From contig JAJYVY010000036.1 in assembly GCA_021791775.1 (NCBI GenBank), positions 1 to 5,259 of the forward strand: a DNA stretch of 5,259 nt, written 5' to 3'. Of this stretch, positions 1-3,478 are shown in pieces. The notes under the pieces are model-generated. The model did not search any database and was not told the DNA's origin. It saw only the letters and a program-made list of their open reading frames with translations. Source of the DNA: Microcaldota archaeon (GTDB taxonomy: Archaea > Micrarchaeota > Micrarchaeia > Micrarchaeales > Micrarchaeaceae). Position 1 is the first letter of the stretch. Each line of letters begins with the position of its first letter. A program made the position numbers and the translations under genes.

Positions 1-47
1 GCCTGCGCGCTTCTTCCACTCTTTGGGTCCGAATAAACTATCTTCAT
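1..47 (-). CDS. rps6e: Ribosomal protein S6e, N-terminal fragment
   Basis: Only the first 15 codons are in the window; the gene continues past the left edge. The visible N-terminus reads MKIVYSDPKSGRSAQ. This matches the start of archaeal and eukaryotic S6e (eS6), a small-subunit ribosomal protein whose first strand carries an SDPK-[TS]-G motif followed by a small polar stretch. The ATG at 45-47 is preceded by an AAGGT element (plus-strand 54-58), partly complementary to the 3' end of 16S rRNA, six bases from the start. A TATA-like element lies about 60 bases upstream. The eL41-like small ORF lies immediately upstream on the same strand, which fits a ribosomal-protein neighbourhood. The identification rests on a short but characteristic stretch. 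Another protein starting with SDPKSG cannot be excluded from 15 residues. Confidence 0.75.
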   Translation of the reverse strand, partial: MKIVYSDPKSGRSAQ

Positions 48-106
48 CGCATTACCTTGCAAAACAGGAAAAGTCCGTTTGCGCAGTTCTATTTAGGCGC
101 TAAAGT

Positions 107-116
107 AATAAAAAGG
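107..116 (-). promoter_or_regulatory. TATA-like element for the S6e gene
   Basis: On the minus strand the sequence reads CCTTTTTATT. It is centred about 64 bases upstream of the S6e ATG. A start site about 26 bases downstream would leave an untranslated leader of roughly 38 bases, long enough to contain the AAGGT ribosome-binding element. The T-tract could equally serve as an oligo-T terminator for transcripts arriving from the eL41-like ORF, since it follows a GC-rich hairpin. Confidence 0.4.
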
Positions 117-125
117 TTTTCTGAC

Positions 126-181
126 GCGCGCCAATTCCCGCGCATTGCTGCCATAAGGGTGGAGACGCGGTTTCTGCGTCT
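126..181 (-). repeat. Two GC-rich inverted repeats between the eL41-like ORF and the S6e gene
   Basis: Two perfect short inverted repeats sit in tandem. AGACGC at 163-168 pairs with GCGTCT at 176-181 across a 7-base loop, and GCGCG at 126-130 pairs with CGCGC at 139-143 across an 8-base loop. On the minus strand they follow the stop of the eL41-like ORF by about 17 bases. They precede a CCTTTTTATT tract by about 10 bases. They may form a terminator-like structure, or part of a small structured RNA. Nothing further can be decided by eye. Confidence 0.4.
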
Positions 182-197
182 GATTAGCCTTTCGCGG

Positions 198-269
198 TCA
201 TCTCTTCTGGAGCCTGCGCAGCCTTCTCTTCTTCCTCGCCTTAGCCCTGTTGAATTTTGATGTCCTCAT
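198..269 (-). CDS. Candidate ribosomal protein eL41-like micro-protein (23 aa)
   Basis: The ORF runs from ATG (267-269) to TGA (198-200) and encodes 23 residues, of which 13 are Arg or Lys. Its C-terminal part reads RAKARKKRRLRRLQKR. This resembles the core of eL41 (L41e), a 24-25 residue all-basic helix at the bridge between ribosomal subunits in eukaryotes and many archaea; the remembered family pattern is RAKWRKKR followed by RRLKRKRR. It differs by having about six extra N-terminal residues (MRTSKF), lacking the Trp, and ending earlier. A TATA-like element lies about 33 bases before the ATG, consistent with a very short leader, and the S6e gene follows on the same strand. The match is in low-complexity basic sequence, so chance similarity is a real alternative. 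So is the tail of a frameshifted longer basic protein. Confidence 0.45.
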   Translation of the reverse strand: MRTSKFNRAKARKKRRLRRLQKR

Positions 270-285
270 TTTATCAGGTACACTT

Positions 286-333
286 TTACCTATTAGTATA
301 TTTATTGGTGGGTTTTACAGAAAGTTTAGCCAT
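286..333 (-). CDS. Possible 15-codon leader or broken small ORF
   Basis: An ATG at 331-333 opens a frame encoding MAKLSVKPTNKYTNR and ends at TAA (286-288). It begins 16 bases after the Nudix stop codon and is preceded by GAGGAG seven bases before the ATG, one of the better Shine-Dalgarno-like sites in the window. The peptide has no recognisable motif. The frame that contains the downstream eL41-like ORF is open back to 315 or so, within this ORF. A single-base deletion in the GTAAAACCC run would therefore join the two into a basic protein of about 44 residues. It could be a real short peptide, a translational-coupling leader, or the 5' part of a gene broken by a frameshift or sequencing error. 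Confidence 0.25.
   Translation of the reverse strand: MAKLSVKPTNKYTNR
297..306 (-). promoter_or_regulatory. TATA-like element for the eL41-like ORF
   Basis: The minus strand reads AATAAATATA, 28-37 bases before the ATG at 269. Initiation about 26 bases beyond its centre would leave a leader of about 7 bases. It lies inside the 15-codon ORF, which argues for independent transcription of the eL41-like ORF. The local sequence is A/T-rich, so a chance match is possible. Confidence 0.35.
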
Positions 334-338
334 TTTAC

Positions 339-351
339 GACTCCTCGAGTC
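339..351 (-). repeat. Inverted repeat overlapping the Nudix stop codon
   Basis: GACTC and GAGTC form a perfect 5-bp inverted repeat around a 3-base centre. On the minus-strand transcript the 5' arm includes the end of the Nudix stop codon region, and the GAG loop with the 3' arm contains the GAGGAG ribosome-binding element of the following 15-codon ORF. A weak hairpin here could couple translation of the two ORFs. It is also simply short enough to occur by chance. Confidence 0.3.
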
Positions 352-793
352 ATTTCAGCTTTTGATACAAGGCGTTAACTCTAGAATAGTTCTTTTTTAT
401 AAAGTGGTCTGATTCAAGGCTTCTGATCTTGCGCATGCGCAGCAGTCGCTTCCCTTCATGCTCGCCAGAAAGGGTAACATTTCTTAGTCCTAGGTTTAAG
501 TTCACGTAGACAAAAAATGACGTCTGCCATCTTATTCCGTCATTGCCTGCGTAATTCATCGTTGATAACTTGCGCAATCTTCTTGAAGATGCTTTCAACC
601 CAGTTTCCTCAAGTAGCTCGCGTACTGCCGCCTCCTTTGTCGTTTCGTCTCTTTCAACCCCTCCACCTGGAAGTGTCCAGGCATTTGAGTTCTTCCTGTC
701 GTTTTTCGCCCTTAGAAGGTATAATATTGCGGGATCTTTCTTGTTCATTATTACAATGATATGCACTAACCTTCTAGTTTCCCTTATGTTCAT
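350..793 (-). CDS. Nudix (MutT-type) hydrolase
   Basis: This 147-residue soluble protein is of normal length for a single-domain Nudix hydrolase, a family that cleaves nucleoside diphosphates linked to another group and needs Mg2+. A complete Nudix box spans residues 44-66 and fits G-x5-E-x7-R-E-U-x-E-E-x-G-U: Gly44, Glu50, Arg58-Glu59, Glu62-Glu63, Gly65 and Leu66. The box is preceded by the usual AWTLPGGG strand-turn (residues 39-45) and a first beta strand at residues 8-16 and 22-27. The substrate cannot be deduced; candidates include oxidised dNTPs, ADP-ribose and dinucleoside polyphosphates. The ATG at 793 is chosen because the first strand starts at residue 8, which excludes the next Met at 16, and because a TATA element sits about 26 bases upstream, as in leaderless archaeal genes. 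The gene diverges from the winged-helix gene across 174 bases. Confidence 0.93.
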   Translation of the reverse strand: MNIRETRRLVHIIVIMNKKDPAILYLLRAKNDRKNSNAWTLPGGGVERDETTKEAAVRELLEETGLKASSRRLRKLSTMNYAGNDGIRWQTSFFVYVNLNLGLRNVTLSGEHEGKRLLRMRKIRSLESDHFIKKNYSRVNALYQKLK

Positions 794-813
794 AAGAATG
801 CCTATCCAAACTA

Positions 814-823
814 TTAAAATAAA
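814..823 (-). promoter_or_regulatory. TATA box of the Nudix gene
   Basis: The minus strand reads TTTATTTTAA, 21-30 bases before the Nudix ATG and centred close to 26 bases upstream. This is the spacing expected when the transcript starts at or next to the start codon. No Shine-Dalgarno site lies between it and the ATG, which supports leaderless translation. Confidence 0.55.
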
Positions 824-924
824 CAGCCAATATTATTAAAAGAGGCCGTTGAAAATCCTATCTGGAACACATAAATTACTATGGCTGAAGAAAGGTTTTG
901 CGAGCATTGCGGCAACAGATGAGT

Positions 925-938
925 AGATATTTATATCT
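925..938 (+). promoter_or_regulatory. TATA box of the winged-helix gene, embedded in a palindrome
   Basis: AGATAT-TT-ATATCT is a perfect 6-bp inverted repeat with a 2-base centre, and its core ATTTATAT (929-936) is a good archaeal TATA box. A start about 26 bases downstream falls near 958, leaving about 10 bases before the ATG at 968. Because the palindrome coincides with the TATA box of a gene for a small DNA-binding protein, it could be an autoregulatory operator. That is inference only, since TATA-rich sequence is often self-complementary. Confidence 0.5.
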
Positions 939-967
939 CCGCTATGTAGTATCTATTGTGTGATTTT

Positions 968-1285
968 ATGACAGAAGCAACACGCGACTTGCCACCTGAA
1001 CTGATAACAAGGCGTAAAGAAACTGAAGATTATGTCCTTTCAAACCCGCAGGCTATTAAGATATTGAAAATCGTGGGAAAAAATCCCGACATACCATATG
1101 CTGAGCTTAGAGAAAGGGCGGCTGTGGAACCAAAGGGGTTGGAAGGGCTCGTAGATGGGCTTGCACGCCGTGCAATAATAGGCCGAGGCGTAGTAGTAGT
1201 TGGAGGGCGCATAACTAGCTCAAACTTCAAGCTCACGCGTATAGGCGAACAGATTTTGAACATTGTCGAATCTAGGAGAGGATAA
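968..1285 (+). CDS. Small winged-helix DNA-binding protein
   Basis: This is a 105-residue basic protein with no signal peptide or membrane segment. The predicted order fits a winged helix-turn-helix of the broad MarR/ArsR-like class common among archaeal regulators. There is a helix at about residues 27-39 (NPQAIKILKIVGK), then a helix-turn-helix region at 43-70 (PYAELRERAAVEPKGLEGLV onward). A beta-hairpin wing at 74-88 (GVVVVGGRITSSNFK) and a closing helix at 91-103 follow. No cofactor-binding cysteines or ligand domain are present, so the signal it answers to is unknown. The ATG at 968 is preferred. An in-frame TTG at 956 would add four residues, but the TATA element predicts transcription starting at about 956-960. 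The regulon is not evident; the divergent Nudix gene is the nearest candidate target. Confidence 0.75.
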   Translation: MTEATRDLPPELITRRKETEDYVLSNPQAIKILKIVGKNPDIPYAELRERAAVEPKGLEGLVDGLARRAIIGRGVVVVGGRITSSNFKLTRIGEQILNIVESRRG

Positions 1286-1315
1286 GTACTAAGCGTGCTT
1301 CATTTCTTGTTTTTG
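1284..1315 (+). terminator. Possible terminator of the winged-helix gene
   Basis: AAGTAC and GTGCTT can form a 6-bp stem (one G-U pair) around a TAAGC loop at 1284-1300, starting within the stop codon. The T-rich tract TTTCTTGTTTTTG follows at 1303-1315. Archaeal RNA polymerase terminates at oligo-T runs, with or without a hairpin. Confidence 0.4.
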
Positions 1316-1333
1316 ACATTTGCTGCTGCCCAA

Positions 1334-1341
1334 CTATAAAT
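1334..1341 (+). promoter_or_regulatory. Orphan TATA-like element facing the tRNA-Gly gene
   Basis: CTATAAAT is a good archaeal TATA match on the plus strand. No convincing plus-strand gene lies downstream. A start near 1363 would fall at the base of a short inverted repeat (TACACC at 1364-1369 against GGTGTG at 1386-1391), and the transcript would run antisense into the tRNA gene. It may be fortuitous or may drive a small RNA. Confidence 0.2.
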
Positions 1342-1432
1342 CTCTTCTGGGCTGCCTACCAGCTACACCAAAACCAAGCCTGACCGGTGTGCAGTTCATA
1401 TACATATGCGCGCTTCCATCGTAAAGCATAAG

Positions 1433-1506
1433 TGCGATCGCCGGGATTTGAACCCGGGTCTTTGCCTTGGAGGGGCAAAGTCCTAACCAGGCTAGACTAC
1501 GATCGC
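1433..1506 (-). tRNA. tRNA-Gly, anticodon UCC
   Basis: A complete 74-base cloverleaf folds on the minus strand. The acceptor stem GCGATCG pairs fully with CGATCGC. T8 and A9 are followed by a 4-bp D stem (one T-G pair) with a GG-containing loop. A 5-bp anticodon stem TTGCC/GGCAA carries the loop CCTCCAA, followed by a 4-base variable region. The T arm is CCGGG-TTCAAAT-CCCGG. The anticodon TCC is at 1469-1471 and reads glycine codons GGA/GGG. Discriminator A73 and the G1-C72, C2-G71 pairs agree with archaeal glycine identity. CCA is not encoded, and there is no intron. The unusual feature is C at position 33 (plus-strand 1472), where U is almost universal. A TATA element lies 25-34 bases upstream. 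Confidence 0.95.
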
Positions 1507-1530
1507 TTACGCTAGTTATTTATCAAAAGA

Positions 1531-1540
1531 TTATAAAAAG
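1531..1540 (-). promoter_or_regulatory. TATA box of tRNA-Gly
   Basis: The minus strand reads CTTTTTATAA, 25-34 bases before the first base of the tRNA, which is the normal archaeal spacing. The surrounding T-rich stretch (1531-1550 on the minus strand) could also act as an oligo-T terminator for the histone-fold gene just upstream. Confidence 0.6.
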
Positions 1541-1597
1541 GAATAGAAAATGCGGGCTTCATAGCTACTTCAGCTCAGCCGCGCGCCAACTGTCTCG

Positions 1598-1873
1598 TTA
1601 CCATCTGTCTTTTTCTGCAGCTATTATGAGTGCCGCCGCTCCGAATTTCATCTTCCTTCTCTTTGCTTCCTTCATGGCCCTCATCGTGTATTCTGCAGTC
1701 TTTTCTGCCAGTAGCGACTTCAGTGCCGTCCCGGCAGATTCATCGAATCCGTATGCCCCAGCTTCGGCAAAGACTTCGTCGACTGCGCTCTCCCTGAGCG
1801 CGCGTGCAGCCATTTTCCGCAATCTGAGAGCTAATACTTCGCCCCCATCGTTTCTGTTTCTCATTTCCCCCAC
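1598..1873 (-). CDS. Divergent histone-fold protein (91 aa)
   Basis: This is a small, Ala-, Glu- and Lys-rich all-helical protein. Residues 31-88 align by eye with archaeal histones: a short helix ending in AEAGA (36-40, histone DAGAE), then a turn DESA (44-47, histone SDDA). A long central helix follows, with ALKSLLAEKTAEYTMRAMKEAK at 50-71 cut by eye into the same heptad pattern. A basic loop RRKMK (72-76) and a final helix (79-87) complete the fold. Such proteins dimerise and bind or wrap DNA, or form NF-Y-like heterodimers. Departures from the family are an extra basic N-terminal segment of about 30 residues, a loop one residue shorter, and no Asp at the start of the last helix, which normally clamps the loop Arg. 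The GTG start at 1871-1873 has AAGGT seven bases upstream. An ATG three codons later (1862-1864) is the alternative, preceded by GGGGG. Confidence 0.6.
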   Translation of the reverse strand: MGEMRNRNDGGEVLALRLRKMAARALRESAVDEVFAEAGAYGFDESAGTALKSLLAEKTAEYTMRAMKEAKRRKMKFGAAALIIAAEKDRW

Positions 1874-1946
1874 TTCTTTACCTTAATCTACTTTCCCTTA
1901 TTTCCTCTTCTTCTCTCCCCCGTACATGTATTTGTGAATGGCTTAA

Positions 1947-1955
1947 TATATAAAG
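1947..1955 (-). promoter_or_regulatory. TATA box of the histone-fold gene
   Basis: The minus strand reads CTTTATATA. A start about 26 bases on, near 1925, would give a leader of about 50 bases carrying the AAGGT element before the GTG. A second TATA-like run (1977-1986) lies further upstream and can be read on either strand. Confidence 0.4.
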
Positions 1956-2114
1956 CTTTAGTGGAATTTTCTAATACTTATATAGAGTAATCGCGCTTTT
2001 GTCCTTATGATTCATAAAAGTAATTTTATTTCATTCAAGAATTCACTCGTCAAAATGGCAGCGCAATGGCTCTGCTTTATACATTCATACCATCAAAACC
2101 CTACTGTCGCTTCG

Positions 2115-2693
2115 TCAATCAGCAATAGATCGCCAAAGGCCATTAAAATGGCGCTCTAGCTCGTATATTTTTGATTTGTCCGATATTACCTCTACGTGCT
2201 CTATATTTTTGTGCGTGCCAGAATACGTCAGGTTTGCGCTGCCGACTATGGCCATGTCATCAGTTATGTATACCTTCTCGTGTACGAATTGCCCATCTGG
2301 TATCTTAAGTGCCACTCTGCCCTTTCTTGAAGAGCGTGCAGCGACCGCCAGCACAAGAAGAACAGCAATTACAGGTATAACAAAGACCTCCAGATAATAC
2401 AGCTTCAAGAAGAAGAATATAGCTTCAAGTATTATGAAATAAATGGCCGCTTTTACGAATCCTGAGCCAGGCCTATTTTTCCTTATTAAAGAAACCGCGT
2501 CTCTGTTTATATCAGAATTGGATGTTATTACAGAGACGTGCTTCTTTGATGCCTGGTCTGCAAGCATCTTCGCATAATATTTTCCTATATACGGCGATAT
2601 CACCATGAGGCGCTTGCATCCCTTTTTTTTAATAAGTAAATCTATGGCTTTGTAGGAAGCAGGCCCGCTATAAGAACCGTCCAATGCCGCCAT
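2115..2693 (-). CDS. Phospholipase D-like (single HKD) protein with an internal transmembrane hairpin
   Basis: This 192-residue protein has one HKD motif at residues 138-154: His138-x-Lys140, Asp145, then GSANLTYSG from Gly151, and Glu165/Glu168 downstream. This is the catalytic signature of the phospholipase D superfamily, which includes Nuc-type nucleases and phospholipid enzymes. Proteins with one HKD usually act as dimers, and the substrate here cannot be told. Residues about 10-70 look like the N-terminal half of the domain (KRLMVISPYIGKYYAKML). Two hydrophobic segments, about 79-97 and 101-119, interrupt the domain between that half and the HKD half. They are flanked by RKNR and RSSRKGR, predicting both catalytic halves on the cytoplasmic side with a tight external turn. 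The ATG at 2691 has no Shine-Dalgarno site. The gene follows the SerK-like gene by 43 bases on the same strand, so the two may be co-transcribed. Confidence 0.8.
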   Translation of the reverse strand: MAALDGSYSGPASYKAIDLLIKKKGCKRLMVISPYIGKYYAKMLADQASKKHVSVITSNSDINRDAVSLIRKNRPGSGFVKAAIYFIILEAIFFFLKLYYLEVFVIPVIAVLLVLAVAARSSRKGRVALKIPDGQFVHEKVYITDDMAIVGSANLTYSGTHKNIEHVEVISDKSKIYELERHFNGLWRSIAD

Positions 2694-2736
2694 AATATAA
2701 TAGCGCGTTTAAGATTATTAGATGTTTGATGCAGGC

Positions 2737-3204
2737 CTACACCCTCACCAATTTGGACTGCGCGCTTTTCCTTCCCAGCTCCTCCAGGCTAATATTCATT
2801 TCCGGCTCGAGGATGCTATGATGATGGAAGGGCTCCCACTCCCCCTCATCGAGCCTGACAAGGTGCTTCGTAGTATACGGGGGGTAGAGATCCCCGCGCA
2901 GCGCCCTCTCTATAATTACGCCTTTGTCGTATTGGTCATCGCTGCTCCAGCCCCTGACCGAAACGCGGTCCGTCAGGTAGAAGTCTATCACCATCGCCAG
3001 CACATTGGGATACCCGAGCTGCTTCAGTGCGCCGACCCTGTGGTGCCCGTCAACTATGAGAAACTTCTCGCCAATGCGGGACACAACAATGGGCCGCCTC
3101 TGGACTTTATCGTTCTCCACCCTGCGCATCAGGTCGACAAGGCGCTGTTGTGACAGCTCTTCGTGCGGCAACAGATCCTTGATCGGGAGCTTAACAATCT
3201 GCAT
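2737..3204 (-). CDS. SerK-like ParB/Srx-fold protein (possible free serine kinase), short form
   Basis: The 155-residue protein has a ParB/sulfiredoxin fold signature: a PHE segment (residues 13-15), strand IVVSR (39-43), and IVDGHHR (50-56) followed by a helix ending in LG (63-64). A C-terminal segment YTTKHLVR (110-117) is followed by ISLEEL (138-143). From memory of the family, this combination resembles archaeal SerK, which phosphorylates free L-serine to O-phosphoserine with ADP for cysteine synthesis. There a Glu in the PHE segment acts as catalytic base, DGHHR binds nucleotide and serine, and a TTRH segment lies near the C-terminus. The protein is clearly shorter than the roughly 240 residues of the Thermococcus enzyme; a middle region is missing. 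It could therefore be a compact kinase, or a ParB-like regulator or nuclease. The ATG at 3202 gives a complete first strand. A palindrome sits directly upstream. Confidence 0.65.
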   Translation of the reverse strand: MQIVKLPIKDLLPHEELSQQRLVDLMRRVENDKVQRRPIVVSRIGEKFLIVDGHHRVGALKQLGYPNVLAMVIDFYLTDRVSVRGWSSDDQYDKGVIIERALRGDLYPPYTTKHLVRLDEGEWEPFHHHSILEPEMNISLEELGRKSAQSKLVRV

Positions 3205-3216
3205 AGATATCCGCCC
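3204..3216. repeat. 13-base direct repeat, copy 1
   Basis: TAGATATCCGCCC occurs here, overlapping the SerK-like start codon by one base, and again exactly at 3340-3352. On the minus strand both copies read GGGCGGATATCTA with an ATG beginning within one to three bases of it. This suggests a duplicated leader or a shared binding site. Confidence 0.6.
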
Positions 3217-3222
3217 GGATAT
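3207..3222. repeat. Palindrome directly upstream of the SerK-like gene
   Basis: ATATCCG-CC-CGGATAT is a perfect 7-bp inverted repeat with a 2-base centre, 3-18 bases upstream of the ATG. In DNA it could be an operator for a dimeric regulator. In the minus-strand transcript it could form a 6-bp hairpin with a GGGC loop covering the ribosome-binding region. One arm plus centre is repeated at 3340-3352. Confidence 0.5.
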
Positions 3223-3260
3223 AACGACGTATTCGCTCTATACCATATTACCCTAGCAAA

Positions 3261-3270
3261 TATTTATAAG
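3261..3270 (-). promoter_or_regulatory. TATA box, probably for the SerK-like gene
   Basis: The minus strand reads CTTATAAATA. A start near 3239 would give a leader of about 35 bases that contains the palindrome. The same bases read TATTTATAAG on the plus strand and could also initiate plus-strand transcription near 3290. Confidence 0.45.
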
Positions 3271-3339
3271 TGCCTTGATTTCTGCGCAGCCTGCGTCCCA
3301 TATGATGCTAAATCTCAGAGCGAGACCATGTTGCCCATC

Positions 3340-3352
3340 TAGATATCCGCCC
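3340..3352. repeat. 13-base direct repeat, copy 2
   Basis: This is an exact copy of the element at 3204-3216, 136 bases away, but without the second palindrome arm. On the minus strand it is followed two bases after GGGCGGATATCT by an ATG. That frame closes after seven codons, so no gene is associated with this copy. Confidence 0.6.
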
Positions 3353-3478
3353 AGGCTCGAGTTTCGATGCCTTAGGACCAAGCAGCATTATGCTGGCTAC
3401 CTGATCTGCCTTTATCGGTATACTCCCTGCCGGAGGCCTGGGCCAATCTTGTCGCCGTCATACCTTTTCATACAAAGG

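Noticed and set aside
57..260. Plus-strand open frame of 67 codons
   Set aside because: It lies opposite the eL41-like ORF and the rps6e promoter region, has a serine/arginine-rich product with no domain, and shows no ribosome-binding site.
198..269. The small basic ORF, read with its upstream open frame, as ribosomal protein eL39
   Set aside because: A KRR-RR ending and a VP upstream are reminiscent of eL39, but the nearly invariant Trp residues and the HWRR segment are absent, so eL41-like is the better description.
517..839. Two overlapping plus-strand frames across the Nudix gene
   Set aside because: They are antisense to a gene with a complete Nudix box; their leucine/serine/phenylalanine-rich products are typical complements of a coding strand.
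1030..1263. Minus-strand frame opposite the winged-helix gene
   Set aside because: The product is proline/threonine/serine-rich with no family signature, and the plus-strand protein has clear winged-helix features and a promoter.
1404..1484. Short plus-strand frame (MRASIVKHKCDRR...) running through the tRNA
   Set aside because: Most of it is the complement of tRNA-Gly, so the frame is accidental.
1433..1506. tRNA-Gly as an integration site (attB)
   Set aside because: No second copy of the tRNA 3' end, no integrase and no mobile genes are present in the window.
1467..1886. Plus-strand 139-codon frame with hydrophobic stretches
   Set aside because: It starts inside the tRNA complement and is antisense to the histone-fold gene; its Ala/Ser/Phe-rich sequence is the expected complement of an Ala/Glu/Lys-rich helix protein.
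2176..2397. Plus-strand 73-codon frame within the PLD-like gene
   Set aside because: It is antisense to the HKD motif and has no recognisable product.
2722..3153. Plus-strand 143-codon frame opposite the SerK-like gene
   Set aside because: It is long because of high GC at third positions. The minus strand carries the VDGHHR and TTKH motifs, and the plus-strand product matches nothing known.
3280..3410. C/D-box or other guide RNA (ATGATGC and CTGA are both present)
   Set aside because: The C-box is imperfect and the spacing to CTGA is about 90 bases, too long for an archaeal C/D RNA; no D' and C' boxes were found.
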